Notes under the pieces: model-generated
Database searches by the model: none
Seen by the model: only the letters and a program-made list of their open reading frames with translations
What the model was told of the DNA's origin: nothing
Assembly (NCBI GenBank): GCA_945862065.1
Contig: CAMAWT010000003.1
Coordinates: forward strand, 1-64,000
DNA length: 64,000 nucleotides
Direction: 5' to 3'
Source of the DNA: Flavobacterium psychrophilum
GTDB taxonomy: Bacteria > Bacteroidota > Bacteroidia > Flavobacteriales > Flavobacteriaceae
Position numbers and translations under genes: made by a program
Shown here: one piece after another, positions 18,154 through 27,652 of the stretch
How the letters are laid out: each line of letters begins with the position of its first letter
Position numbering within the stretch: position 1 is the first letter of the stretch

Positions 18154-18494
18154 TTAATGTATTTCAAGACAAGCAATGTCTTGTTTTTCTAGATTTGAAA
18201 TAAAATCTCTTATTATTAAATGTTTCTCGTCTAAAATTGAAACAATTTTATTTGTTGTTAAGTTGCCTTTTCTTATCCAAATAATTTTTGGAGGACAACC
18301 ATTAATTAAACTTATATCTGAAAAATCAGAATCAAAAGTACAATTACATAATTTTCATTTTTGGCAAATTCCCAAATAAAAACATCATCTGCATTCATTA
18401 ATCCTAAACTAGAAATATGTCTTGAATTACTAAAAACTGAAGAGAGTTTTTTTTCAATTCTAAATGAAATATTTTGATCAAAAAGTAATTTCAT
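18154..18494 (-). pseudogene. Frameshifted DUF5615 (PIN-like) toxin gene
   Basis: The first part reads MKLLFDQNISFRIEKKLSSV and continues to NYVIV. In frame it then ends at a stop near 18312 after 60 codons. A one-base shift near 18340 restores the family-like continuation TFDSDFSDISLINGCPPKII, then WIRKGNLTTNKIV, ending LEKQDIACLEIH with a TAA at 18154-18156. Joined, this gives about 113 residues, the normal DUF5615 length. A lost base within the short T run (CTTTT) or before ACT would explain it. The start overlaps the antitoxin stop (TAATG). DUF5615 proteins are PIN-like putative RNases paired with DUF433. A sequencing error cannot be excluded. Confidence 0.85.
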
Positions 18495-18715
18495 TATACA
18501 ATTTCAATCTTATGTTCTTTGTCAGCAGCATAAGCTAAACATGCGAAAATATCTTTTTCGTTTAATTCTGGAAAATCCGTAAGAATATCATTGATTGTCA
18601 TCTCGTTTGCAAGCCAATTCAATATATCGTAGACAGAAATTCTAGTTTCTCTTATGCAAGGTTTTCCAAATCTTTTGTTTGGATTGCGTTTTATTATTTC
18701 TTGATAGTTGATCAT
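18494..18715 (-). CDS. DUF433 family antitoxin-like protein
   Basis: The 73-residue protein contains the DUF433 pattern NPNKRFGKPCIRETRISVYDILNWL, a predicted helix-turn-helix-like fold, followed by NDILTDFPELNEKDIFACLAYAAD. DUF433 proteins are commonly encoded directly before DUF5615 PIN-like proteins and are treated as antitoxins of a VapBC-like pair. The stop overlaps the toxin ATG by one base, so the pair would be translationally coupled. This half is intact while the toxin is frameshifted. Confidence 0.88.
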   Translation of the reverse strand: MINYQEIIKRNPNKRFGKPCIRETRISVYDILNWLANEMTINDILTDFPELNEKDIFACLAYAADKEHKIEIV

Positions 18716-18763
18716 TTTGAAATTTTTTTAAAATTATTTCTAAATTAATAAACTTGTTTTGAT

Positions 18764-20932
18764 TTACAATTTTTCTTTAATAAAGTTAGTCATTTTGTTG
18801 TACAATTGAATTCTCGTTTTACCACCATAAATACCATGATTTTTGTCTGGATAAATAGCCCAATCAAATTGTTTGTTGGCTTGTACCAACGCTTCTATCA
18901 TTTGCATAGAGTTTTGTACATGCACATTGTCATCTGCTGTACCGTGAATCAATAAGAAACTTCCTTTTAATTTCGATACATGGTTAATTGGTGAATTTTC
19001 ATCATATCCGCTTGCATTTTCTTGTGGTGTTTGCAAGTATCTTTCTGTATAAACACTGTCATAAAAACGCCAGTTGGTTACTGGTGCTACTGCAATCGCC
19101 ATTTTGAAAACGTCGGCTCCTTTAAACAAACAGTTGCTCGACATGAATCCGCCATAACTCCAGCCAAAAATTCCGATTCTAGTCTTATCTACAAAAGGGT
19201 AATTTCCTATAACTTTAGCTGCATCAATCTGGTCTTCTACTTCAAATTTACCTAATTCTTTTTGGGTACATTTTTTAAAATCCGCTCCTTTAAAACCTGT
19301 TCCGCGTCCATCAACACAAGCAACAATATAACCTTGCTGCGTCAACATCATAAACCAATAATCGTCTGTACCGTTCCAATCATTATTTACTTGTTGTGAT
19401 CCTGGCCCTGAATATTGATACATAAAAACAGGATACTTTTTAGATGCATCAAAATCTTTTGGTTTGATCATCCAAGCATTCAACTTATTACCTTTTTCTG
19501 TCGTTAATTCAAAAAATTCTTTACTTGGTAAATTGTAATTTTTTAGTTTTTCTGCCAAAGCGTTGTTATCAACAATAGATTGCACTTGTTTGCCATCTTT
19601 CGCAGTATTCAATGTGTAGGTTGTTGGTTGTAATGCACTTGAATAACTATTGATAAAAAATTGAAAGTTCGGACTAAAAGTAGCATTAGTTGTTCCGGTT
19701 GCTTGCGATAATCTCACTTTTTTCTTTCCATCCAAGCCAATTTTATATACATCTCTATTAATAGATCCGTTTTCTACCGATTGATAAAAAACTGTTTTTG
19801 TTTTTTCATCAAAACCATAATAATTGGTAACTTCCCAATTACCTTTTGTGATTTGATTTTTCAATTTACCTGTTTTATCATATAAATAAATGTGGTTAAA
19901 TCCATCTTTTTCTGAAGTCCAAATAAAACTGTTGTCTTTCAAAAACGTTAAGTTATCGGTAACATCAACGTAAGCTTTGTCTTTTTCATTCAAAACCACT
20001 TGGGCTGTTGCTGAATTTCCGTCAATAAAAAGTAAATCTAGATTATCTTGATGACGATTCAAAACCTGTGCCGACAATATATTTGCATCGCTAGTCCATT
20101 TTAAACGGGCAATATAGAAATCAGAATATTTTGACAAATCAACTAGTTTTGTAGATTTTTGAGTTACATCATATATATGTAATGAAACTACTGCGTTTTT
20201 TTCACCTGCTTTTGGATATTTGAACGTTTCAACTGAAGGATATAACTCTTTTTGAAAAATATTCATTGAAAATTCGGGTACTTGACTTTCGTCAAATTTT
20301 ATAAAACCAATTTTTTTACTGTCGGCACTCCAATCAAAAGCTCTTACAAAGGCATACTCTTCTTCATAAACCCAATCCGTAATTCCGTTAATAATTGAGT
20401 TTTTAGTTCCGTCAGTAGTTACTTGAACCGTTTCTTTTGATGCAATGGTGTAAATAAATAAATTATTTTCTTTAGCGAAAGCTATTTTCGTTCCATCTGG
20501 CGAAAAAGTTGGCTCTTGAACTTGATCAAATAACTTTACAAGTAATTTTGATTCTAATGAATATAAGTAAAAATCAGCTGTAAATGAACGTCTAAAAATA
20601 GGATTTGAATTGGATGCAATCAAAATTTGTTTTTCATCCGATGAAAAAGAATAACTATCTATTCCGTCAGAAAGTGATTGATGATTTTTGGTATCGATTA
20701 ATGTTGCCACTTTTTTTAAGGTTGCAAACTCATACAAATCAATTTGTTGAGTTCTTGTAGTTCTATCTGAATTTAAAACAGTGTACTGATTTGTGTTTTT
20801 CATCGACTGAAGTTCATCCATTCCTTTGGCTCTAAAAGCACCGGTATAAATATCTTCGATGGTTATTTTTTGTTGTGCTACCGATGTTAGAACACTAACA
20901 AATAAGAGAGCAATAAGTGAAATTTTTTTCAT
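18764..20932 (-). CDS. Dipeptidyl peptidase IV family serine peptidase (S9B)
   Basis: Starting at MKKISLIALL (20932) gives 722 residues with a signal peptide ending TSVAQ. A longer in-frame start at 20992 would place 20 residues before the signal and is rejected. An N-terminal beta-propeller (about 30-480) includes the NGITDWVYEEEYAF helix-containing segment that binds substrate N-termini in DPP4. The C-terminal alpha/beta-hydrolase has Ser592 in GWSYGG, Asp667 in HGTADDN and His699 in KNHG. It releases X-Pro or X-Ala dipeptides in the periplasm or at the outer membrane. Upstream of three peptide symporters, it fits peptide feeding. Confidence 0.94.
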   Translation of the reverse strand: MKKISLIALLFVSVLTSVAQQKITIEDIYTGAFRAKGMDELQSMKNTNQYTVLNSDRTTRTQQIDLYEFATLKKVATLIDTKNHQSLSDGIDSYSFSSDEKQILIASNSNPIFRRSFTADFYLYSLESKLLVKLFDQVQEPTFSPDGTKIAFAKENNLFIYTIASKETVQVTTDGTKNSIINGITDWVYEEEYAFVRAFDWSADSKKIGFIKFDESQVPEFSMNIFQKELYPSVETFKYPKAGEKNAVVSLHIYDVTQKSTKLVDLSKYSDFYIARLKWTSDANILSAQVLNRHQDNLDLLFIDGNSATAQVVLNEKDKAYVDVTDNLTFLKDNSFIWTSEKDGFNHIYLYDKTGKLKNQITKGNWEVTNYYGFDEKTKTVFYQSVENGSINRDVYKIGLDGKKKVRLSQATGTTNATFSPNFQFFINSYSSALQPTTYTLNTAKDGKQVQSIVDNNALAEKLKNYNLPSKEFFELTTEKGNKLNAWMIKPKDFDASKKYPVFMYQYSGPGSQQVNNDWNGTDDYWFMMLTQQGYIVACVDGRGTGFKGADFKKCTQKELGKFEVEDQIDAAKVIGNYPFVDKTRIGIFGWSYGGFMSSNCLFKGADVFKMAIAVAPVTNWRFYDSVYTERYLQTPQENASGYDENSPINHVSKLKGSFLLIHGTADDNVHVQNSMQMIEALVQANKQFDWAIYPDKNHGIYGGKTRIQLYNKMTNFIKEKL

Positions 20933-21066
20933 TTTTAAATAGTAATTATAAATCGACTTCAATTTTAGTGAAAAAATTACAATTAATGGCATTTTTTTTT
21001 ATAAAATGCACTTATGATTTCAAATTTTTTATCGCAAACAAAATTTAACAAGTAAGATGGAAAATG

Positions 21067-21074
21067 TATCTTTG
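21067..21074 (+). promoter_or_regulatory. -7 box of the HMG-CoA reductase operon
   Basis: TATCTTTG matches TAnnTTTG and lies 26 bases before the ATG at 21101. Confidence 0.55.
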
Positions 21075-21100
21075 TGAATTAAAGCTATAAATAATTGAGA

Positions 21101-22417
21101 ATGAATAACGCCGTTTCTGGATTTTCAAAACTTTCTAAAGAAGAAAAAATTAATTGGATTACTTCTACTTACTTTAGCCATTCGAGTGAAGCAAAATCAA
21201 ATCTTTTAAAATACTTGAATTCTGATGAAGAATTACAAAAACTTCATGATGAATTTATAGAAAATGCGCTAACCAATTTTTACTTGCCTTATGGAGTAGC
21301 GCCTAATTTCATCATCAACGGAAAAAGTTATACTATTCCGATGGTAATTGAAGAAAGCTCGGTTGTTGCTGCAGCTTCAAAAGCCGCCAAGTTTTGGGGT
21401 GCTCGCGGAGGTTTTAAAACGACCATAATCAATACCGAAAAAATTGGTCAAGTTCATTTTATTTTTAAAGGAAATTTAGATAAACTGAACCGTTTTTTTG
21501 ATGAAATAAAACCCTATTTTTTTGAAGACACTTCTGAAATTACCAAAAACATGCAAAAGCGTGGTGGTGGAATTTTGGATATTGAACTACGCGACAAAAC
21601 ATCTGAGATAGAAAATTATTATCAATTGCATGCTACTTTTAATACCAAAGATAGCATGGGTGCGAATTTTATAAATACATGTCTAGAACAATTTGCCAAA
21701 ACCTTAGAAATTCAAGCCAATAATTACGAAAGTTTTTCATCTGATGAAAAAAACATTCAAATTATAATGAGCATCTTGAGTAATTATGTGCCTAATTGTG
21801 TGGTAAGAGCTGAAGTTTCTTGCCCAATTGATCAATTATCAGATGCTAAAAATAGTGACGGAACTGAATTTGCAGAAAAATTTGCAACCGCCGTAAAAAT
21901 TGCTGAAATTGAACCTTTTCGTGCCGTTACTCATAACAAAGGAATCATGAATGGAATTGATGCTGTTGTCCTTGCAACTGGTAACGATTTTAGAGCAATT
22001 GAAGCTGGAGTGCATGCGTATGCTAGTAAATCGGGGCGTTATTCAAGCCTATCACATGTAAAAATTGAAAATGGCATTTTTACTTTTTGGTTAGAAATTC
22101 CTTTAGCATTGGGTACCGTTGGTGGTTTGACTTCGTTACATCCGATGGTGAAATTTTCATTGGAATTACTACAAAAACCAAGTGCGGAAGAACTGATGCA
22201 AATTGTTGCTGTTGCCGGATTGGCACAAAATTTTGCCGCACTCAAATCTTTAACAACCACCGGAATTCAGGCTGGACACATGAAAATGCATTTGAAAAAT
22301 ATATTAAATCAGTTTAAAGTATCAAAAGAGGAGCGTAAAATAATTTCAAATCATTTTGAAAACAATACCATTTCTCATGCTTCGGTTGTAGAATTTATTG
22401 AAAATATCCGAAAGTAA
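21101..22417 (+). CDS. mvaA: Class II (bacterial-type) hydroxymethylglutaryl-CoA reductase
   Basis: The 438-residue protein begins at the ATG at 21101; a TTG two codons upstream is also in frame but unneeded. Motifs typical of class II enzymes are VIEESSVVAAASKAAKFW (catalytic Glu), THNKGIMNGIDAVVLATGND (catalytic Lys and Asp) and a C-terminal IQAGHMKMHLKN (catalytic His). It interconverts HMG-CoA and mevalonate. Class II members were first characterised as degradative. Here, the nearby GHMP kinase and a second cluster with mvaD and mevalonate kinase (56227-58587) point to biosynthesis of isoprenoids. The next gene begins one base after its stop. Confidence 0.95.
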   Translation: MNNAVSGFSKLSKEEKINWITSTYFSHSSEAKSNLLKYLNSDEELQKLHDEFIENALTNFYLPYGVAPNFIINGKSYTIPMVIEESSVVAAASKAAKFWGARGGFKTTIINTEKIGQVHFIFKGNLDKLNRFFDEIKPYFFEDTSEITKNMQKRGGGILDIELRDKTSEIENYYQLHATFNTKDSMGANFINTCLEQFAKTLEIQANNYESFSSDEKNIQIIMSILSNYVPNCVVRAEVSCPIDQLSDAKNSDGTEFAEKFATAVKIAEIEPFRAVTHNKGIMNGIDAVVLATGNDFRAIEAGVHAYASKSGRYSSLSHVKIENGIFTFWLEIPLALGTVGGLTSLHPMVKFSLELLQKPSAEELMQIVAVAGLAQNFAALKSLTTTGIQAGHMKMHLKNILNQFKVSKEERKIISNHFENNTISHASVVEFIENIRK

Positions 22418-22418
22418 A

Positions 22419-23333
22419 ATGAAACAGTCTTTTTATAGCAATGGCAAATTATTAATCACGGCTGAATATGTAGTTCTTGATGGAGCAGTTGCACTTGCCT
22501 TACCAACAAAATTTGGGCAATACATGACAGTAGAACCATCCGTTAATAAAGGAATTGAGTGGGCTAGTTTTGATGCAGACGGGAGTTGTTGGTTTGAAAC
22601 AATCCTCTCATTTGAACAAATTCAAAAAAAAGAACTTTCAGATGAAAAAAATTCTATAAAAAATACGCTTATTGAAATTTTACACGAAGCTTATTTACTA
22701 AACCCCGACTTTATTTTAAATGCATCTGGCTATAAAATAAAAACAGAACTTACTTTTCCAAAAAACTGGGGTTTAGGAACTTCTTCCACTTTAATTAATA
22801 ATGTTGCCAATTGGCTTTCAATAGATGCTTACACCCTTCTTAAAAACAGTTTTGGAGGTAGTGGTTACGATTTGGCTTGCGCCCAAAATGACGCTCCTAT
22901 TTTATATCAGTTAATTGACCAAAAACCTATAGTAGAAGTTGTACCATTTGAACCTTCATTTTCTGAAAATATATACTTTGTTTATTTAAATAAAAAACAA
23001 AGTAGTAAAGCTGCTATAGCGACTTATTTTAACAGACTAGATGATATTCAAGAAAAAGTACCGTTGATGAGTGAACTTACAAACAAGTTAATCCATGCGG
23101 ATTCATTTGACACCTTTTGTGCTATTTTACAATATCATGAAATTGAGATGAGTTTAATTTTAGAAAAACAAACCATTCAAGAATCATTGTTCCCAGATTT
23201 TAATGGAGTTATAAAAAGTCTTGGCGCTTGGGGTGGCGATTTTATTATGGCAGTATGTAAAGAGAATCCAAAACAGTATTTTTTAGAAAAAGGATACCCT
23301 ACACTTTTGACTTATCGGGAAATGATTTTATAA
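22419..23333 (+). CDS. GYDIA-type GHMP kinase, candidate phosphomevalonate kinase
   Basis: Starting at MKQSFYSNGKLL (22419) gives 304 residues. GHMP features are the N-terminal GKLLITAEYVVLDGAVALALP, the ATP loop NWGLGTSSTLINNVA, and SFGGSGYDLACAQND, which carries the GYD(I/L)A signature after which the family is named. The late GAWGGDFIMA corresponds to GHMP motif 3. It is fused operonically to HMG-CoA reductase (one-base gap). Mevalonate kinase and diphosphomevalonate decarboxylase are encoded elsewhere in the window, so the missing phosphomevalonate kinase step is a plausible job. That assignment is inference. A terminator follows at 23352. Confidence 0.85.
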   Translation: MKQSFYSNGKLLITAEYVVLDGAVALALPTKFGQYMTVEPSVNKGIEWASFDADGSCWFETILSFEQIQKKELSDEKNSIKNTLIEILHEAYLLNPDFILNASGYKIKTELTFPKNWGLGTSSTLINNVANWLSIDAYTLLKNSFGGSGYDLACAQNDAPILYQLIDQKPIVEVVPFEPSFSENIYFVYLNKKQSSKAAIATYFNRLDDIQEKVPLMSELTNKLIHADSFDTFCAILQYHEIEMSLILEKQTIQESLFPDFNGVIKSLGAWGGDFIMAVCKENPKQYFLEKGYPTLLTYREMIL

Positions 23334-23345
23334 ATTTTCAATCAA

Positions 23346-23380
23346 AAAAAAAATCCGAACAAAATGTTCGGATTTTTTTT
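23346..23380. terminator. Bidirectional terminator
   Basis: AATCCGAACA (23352-23361) and TGTTCGGATT (23365-23374) form a perfect 10-bp stem with an AAA loop, with A and T runs at the two sides. It lies between the convergent GHMP kinase and PpiD-like genes. Confidence 0.9.
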
Positions 23381-23395
23381 GAATTAACTTTTATA

Positions 23396-25498
23396 TTAAT
23401 AAAAATCGGCTCTTTTATCTTTAATGTCTGCTTTTTCTTTCAATGCAGGTAAAATTCTTCCTGTATTTTGAGCAGCATTAGCTTTTAATTTAGCTACATA
23501 ATCATCATACTTTGGCAATTTTGGTGCTTTAGTAACTGCTTTTGTTTTTACAATAAACACTCCTGAAAATCCTTCAACTGGAGCTGAAAGTTTGTTAACT
23601 GCTGTTCCGAATGCCGTTCCAACAACTTTGCTTTCCATTCCAACATTTGGTATCAACGCGTTTTCAACAGTAACATCCATTACAGATTGAACGGAAGTTT
23701 TATTTGATTTTGCAATAGCTTCAAGAGAGGAACCAGACATTTTAGAAATGATTTTTTCAGCTTTCTTTTTATTTTTGATGGTCATTTCAACCATTGGTTT
23801 TGCTTCTTCAACCGTCATGAATCCTTTTTCATTTACTTTTTTCAATCTTGCGATAACGTTTCCAACATTAGTTACTTCAAATCGTTTGATATCACCCACG
23901 TTAGTTCCGCTTTCAAAAGACCATTTCACAATTTGTCTTTGGTTTCCAACCATTCCAAATGCTTCATCCATAGCAAAAACTTTAATTGCTGGATTCACTG
24001 TTAATTTTTGAGCTTTTGCTACTGAAGCAAAATCTTTTTCATTAGCATCCATTTCAAATTTAGTTGCTTTTGTGTAAGCGTCGTTTGTAGTAGCTTCAGA
24101 TGCATCAATTTTTTGAGCCACCGTTGCTAAACGAATAGCATCTTGTTTGTCTGTTACATTGATAATATGGTAACCAAGTTCACTTTCTACCAATCCTATT
24201 GATCCAACTGAATTTCCAAATACGAAATCATTGAAAGGTTTCACCATTTGATTTGGTCCAAAATACCCTAAATCTCCTCCTTGTTGTGCAGAAGAATCAT
24301 CAGAATTTGTTAAAGCCAACATCATGAAATTACCAGGATTTGCTTTAGCTTGTGCTAATAAATCATCCGCTTTAGCTTTTGCTTGTTCTTTGGTTCTTTT
24401 TTCTTTTTTGTTTGGCAATTGCGTTCCTTCCCAACTAATTAGGATGTGTGAAGCTTTTGCTTTTGCACCCGCTTTTTTTCCCATTGCTTTAGTTAAACAA
24501 TAGTATTTCCCATCGATATAAGGACCATATATTTGACCAGCAGGCAAGTTATATAATGCATCCGCATGTGCTTGAGGTAAATCTTGTTTTGCGACATAAG
24601 TTGAATCGTATGGTTTATCAGAATTTGCGCCAACAAATTCGGCAACGTTAGAAGCATTTCTAAAACTTGGCAATGTATCGTTAACGCCTGTTTCTTTATT
24701 ATAAACAACACTCCCAGATAATAACCCTTCAATTTTAACTTTTACTTCAGCTTCATCCGATTTTGATGGTTGATCAGAAATCAAAACGTATTCAATTTCT
24801 CTAGATTCTTCTGCTTTAAATCGTTTTTCGTTTTTCTTCATGTACTCTAAAATATCAGCATCGGTAACTTTGATTTCGCTATCTTTAATAGAAGCATATT
24901 GTACAGAAACATAATCAAAGTTTACTTTGTTTGCTTCCATTTCATATTTAAACTTTCCGTCTGCTTTGGTTGTATACATTCCAGCTTTAGCTAAAGTAAT
25001 GTAAATTCCAAATTTAGAATTTAATTCAGCTTCTTTTTCTTTGTCTTTTAAGAATGTTTTTTGCTCTGGATTTTTAGCAAAATAATCGTTGAATTTTTTA
25101 ATATCAAACTTACCTAATTCGTTCAAAAATTGAGGGTTTTGACCAATACTTTGATCTTTTTTGAACATTTCAATCAAATGATTTTCTCCGGTACGAACAC
25201 CTGCTTTCTCAAATTGTTCTGAAATTAAAGCAATAGCAAGTTCTTGATTCCAAACTTGATTGGCTGCTTGAATGGTGGTTTGAATTTGTCCGTTTTGCCC
25301 AGGTGTTTTTTCTACATTAGAAACTTTAAGTCTAAAATCTTCAAAAACAATACCTTTTCCATTAACGCTTCCTACGTCTTTTGACTGACTTTTAAATCCA
25401 TTTGAAAAAAGATCTTGGATTATAAATGCTAATAAAGCGAATGCTATAATTCCTATCAAAAGTCCGGAACGATTTCTAATTTTTGCTAAAACTGCCAT
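23396..25498 (-). CDS. PpiD/SurA-like periplasmic peptidyl-prolyl isomerase
   Basis: The 700-residue protein has one N-terminal membrane helix (about 12-33, LLIGIIAFALLAFII) and a SurA_N-like region (about 35-200, with GKGIVFEDFRLKV). A parvulin-type rotamase domain spans about 345-460, with KASHILISWEGT, GGDLGYFGPNQMVKPFNDFVF and SELGYHIINVTD. A second, degenerate parvulin-like stretch follows. PpiD-like foldases sit on the periplasmic face of the inner membrane and help outer-membrane proteins fold. It is downstream of the CorC/LptC/OMP/CoaX genes on the same strand after a 100-base gap. Confidence 0.9.
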   Translation of the reverse strand: MAVLAKIRNRSGLLIGIIAFALLAFIIQDLFSNGFKSQSKDVGSVNGKGIVFEDFRLKVSNVEKTPGQNGQIQTTIQAANQVWNQELAIALISEQFEKAGVRTGENHLIEMFKKDQSIGQNPQFLNELGKFDIKKFNDYFAKNPEQKTFLKDKEKEAELNSKFGIYITLAKAGMYTTKADGKFKYEMEANKVNFDYVSVQYASIKDSEIKVTDADILEYMKKNEKRFKAEESREIEYVLISDQPSKSDEAEVKVKIEGLLSGSVVYNKETGVNDTLPSFRNASNVAEFVGANSDKPYDSTYVAKQDLPQAHADALYNLPAGQIYGPYIDGKYYCLTKAMGKKAGAKAKASHILISWEGTQLPNKKEKRTKEQAKAKADDLLAQAKANPGNFMMLALTNSDDSSAQQGGDLGYFGPNQMVKPFNDFVFGNSVGSIGLVESELGYHIINVTDKQDAIRLATVAQKIDASEATTNDAYTKATKFEMDANEKDFASVAKAQKLTVNPAIKVFAMDEAFGMVGNQRQIVKWSFESGTNVGDIKRFEVTNVGNVIARLKKVNEKGFMTVEEAKPMVEMTIKNKKKAEKIISKMSGSSLEAIAKSNKTSVQSVMDVTVENALIPNVGMESKVVGTAFGTAVNKLSAPVEGFSGVFIVKTKAVTKAPKLPKYDDYVAKLKANAAQNTGRILPALKEKADIKDKRADFY

Positions 25499-25598
25499 TT
25501 TTATCTGTGTTAAATTTTAATTCAGTTTGCGAAAATACAATTATCTGTGAAATAATTATAGTTTATGAATAGTTTTTACGCTAAAAAATGTAATTTTT

Positions 25599-26861
25599 TT
25601 ATTTTTTGTCAAAAACAATCATTTTTACAACACCTATTTTAGTATTTGTCGCTTCTTGTATTTCAAATTGAAAATTGTCAATTGCTATAATTTCCTCTTT
25701 TTCTGGTATTTCTTTGGTTGTGTTTACGATATAACCTCCTAAGGTTCCATACGAGTCATTTTCTGGAATATCTAAATTATATTTCTCATTTAGATATTCA
25801 ACATCCAATCTAGCTGAGAAAACAAATTGATTGGAATCTATTTGAATTTCTGTTAATGTTTCCACTTCATCATGCTCATCTTCAATTTCGCCAAACAGTT
25901 CTTCTACAATATCTTCAACAGTTACAATTCCTGATGTGCCGCCATATTCATCTAAAACGACAGCCACACTTTTCCTTTTTTTAGTAAGAATATCCAAAGC
26001 ATCTTTAATAAAAATCGTTTCAGGTACATATTCAACAATGGTCATGACCGACTTAATGGATTTGGGTTTTCTAAACAATTCAAAAGAATGGACATACCCA
26101 ATAATATCATCTAAAGTATTCTGATAAATTAAAATTTTTGAATAACCCGTTTTTATGAACAAATTTCTCAATTCGTCAACCGAATCATACACATCAATGG
26201 CAACCAATTCTATTCGTGGCGTCATGATGTCTCGAGCTTTTACGCCCGAAAACTCAAGTGCATTTTGAAAAATTTGTATTTCAGAATCGATATTCTCTTC
26301 GTCTATAGTTGACATTTGTTCGTTTATATAAAGCTCTAATTCTGCTTTGCTAAAAAAAGAAGGCTTGTCAGATTCAATTGTTTTAAAAATCTTTTTTGAG
26401 ATAAAATCAGAAATCCAAATGATGAAGGAAGAGAAAATATTGAATAATGAATAAAAAAAATGGGCTGGCAACGCAAAGAATTTTACAAGCTTATTGGCAT
26501 AAATTTGAAAAAATATTTTGGGTAAAAAATCTACTACTACAATTAAAACAACAGATGAGATGATTATTTGAACCCATAAAACACCAATGTCTGAAAGCAG
26601 CAATTGAGGTAAAATAATTCTTTCGGTTATTAAATCGCCCATAAAAAAAGCGCATATTGCCATGGAAATACTATTTCCTATCAACATGGTTGCGATAAAT
26701 TTTGAAGGGTTTTGAGTGATTTTTGTGATTATTTTTGCGTTGAAATTTTCTTGCTTTTTCTCAATTTCAAGATAAATTTTATTGGAAGATATAAAAGCAA
26801 TTTCCATTCCAGAAAAAAAGGAACAAAGAAGTAAACAAATAATGATTACTGCTATTTCCAT
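25599..26861 (-). CDS. CNNM/CorC-HlyC family membrane protein
   Basis: The 420-residue protein has an N-terminal DUF21/CNNM membrane domain (about 1-180, four hydrophobic segments, with FSGMEIAFISSNK). A CBS pair follows at about 200-325 (ARDIMTPRIELVAID and RKSVAVVLDEYGGTSGIVTVEDIVEELFGEI), then a CorC_HlyC domain at about 335-420 (RLDVEYLNEKYNLDIP, YGTLGGYI). The family is linked to divalent cation efflux or transport; the old name hemolysin is not evidence of haemolysis. It is three bases downstream of a small membrane protein gene in the coaX-lptC operon. Confidence 0.9.
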   Translation of the reverse strand: MEIAVIIICLLLCSFFSGMEIAFISSNKIYLEIEKKQENFNAKIITKITQNPSKFIATMLIGNSISMAICAFFMGDLITERIILPQLLLSDIGVLWVQIIISSVVLIVVVDFLPKIFFQIYANKLVKFFALPAHFFYSLFNIFSSFIIWISDFISKKIFKTIESDKPSFFSKAELELYINEQMSTIDEENIDSEIQIFQNALEFSGVKARDIMTPRIELVAIDVYDSVDELRNLFIKTGYSKILIYQNTLDDIIGYVHSFELFRKPKSIKSVMTIVEYVPETIFIKDALDILTKKRKSVAVVLDEYGGTSGIVTVEDIVEELFGEIEDEHDEVETLTEIQIDSNQFVFSARLDVEYLNEKYNLDIPENDSYGTLGGYIVNTTKEIPEKEEIIAIDNFQFEIQEATNTKIGVVKMIVFDKK

Positions 26862-26864
26862 TTT

Positions 26865-27068
26865 TTAGTTGGTGTTTTTTGAATTATTTCTTTCTTCGAA
26901 TTTTTTATTGAATCTACTTCTAAAAAAGAACGTGAAAAATGCCAATCCGGCTAAAATTAAACTCAACCATGGTTTATCTGTAGTGTCGCCCCATTTTGAA
27001 AAAGCATCATAAGCCATGATACAACCAACCACCAAATAAACATACTTTGTAATATTCAAATAATTCAT
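26865..27068 (-). CDS. Small conserved membrane protein between lptC and corC
   Basis: The 67-residue protein has two hydrophobic segments (about 8-22 and 35-51) separated by a DAFSKWGDTTDKPW turn, and a charged C-terminal tail ending SRFNKKFEERNNSKNTN. I do not recognise a characterised family. It lies two bases after lptC and three bases before the CNNM/CorC gene, so it is clearly part of that operon. An envelope role is possible by context only. Confidence 0.8.
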   Translation of the reverse strand: MNYLNITKYVYLVVGCIMAYDAFSKWGDTTDKPWLSLILAGLAFFTFFFRSRFNKKFEERNNSKNTN

Positions 27069-27070
27069 AA

Positions 27071-27625
27071 CTAATCGTTGTTTTCTACTTCGCCCGAAAT
27101 TCGTTGCGAGTTAATTATTTTAAAATCTTTACTAAAATCAACTCCTTCGCCAAAGGTTATTCCTTTTGGATCTGAAAATTTATATCTTTTTTCTGTATAA
27201 AACCACTCTGATTTTTGATCAAAATAAAGTTGTTCAGTTTCAAAAAGCTGCCCAGTTTCGTTGGAAATTTTCACACTTCCTTGCAAATCAATCAATTCGG
27301 TTTCTTTAAAAGTCACGGCATATTTTGATGTTATGAATGTTTTTCGTCCATTTTCATCAAATATCGTAACGTTGATTCCATTTGGAAATTCGGTAAACGG
27401 AAACTTTACGGTGGCATAATCTAACATTTTCGGACTAATCAAAATCGATTTGATTCTTCCAGAATCGGTATATTTCAAATTGATAGAATCGGCTTCTCCG
27501 CTTGGCGCAAACTCTTCAAATGTTGATTGTTGTACTTCCTTAAAATTACCATCACAAGAAAAAAGCACAACGGTAATTGTTGCTAGAAAATAGATCTTGC
27601 TATGTAATTTTGAAAACAACTTCAT
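27071..27625 (-). CDS. lptC: LPS export protein LptC
   Basis: The 184-residue protein has a signal/anchor with a lipobox-like LFSC at about residue 24, then a single LptC beta-jellyroll domain. Typical LptC segments are ESPK-like ISPKMLDYATVKFPFTEFPNGI, then TSKYAVTF, LIDLQGSV and FETEQLYFDQKSEWFYTE. LptC receives lipopolysaccharide from the LptB2FG transporter and hands it to LptA across the periplasm. A lipid anchor rather than a transmembrane anchor is usual in Bacteroidota. It is downstream of an outer-membrane protein gene, with a 27-base gap. Confidence 0.9.
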   Translation of the reverse strand: MKLFSKLHSKIYFLATITVVLFSCDGNFKEVQQSTFEEFAPSGEADSINLKYTDSGRIKSILISPKMLDYATVKFPFTEFPNGINVTIFDENGRKTFITSKYAVTFKETELIDLQGSVKISNETGQLFETEQLYFDQKSEWFYTEKRYKFSDPKGITFGEGVDFSKDFKIINSQRISGEVENND

Positions 27626-27652
27626 ACTATTTTGTTATTCGAACTAAAGAAA

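Noticed and set aside
18176..18379. Plus-strand frame of 67 codons in the toxin region
   Set aside because: It is antisense to the frameshifted toxin, whose two frames join into a recognisable family.
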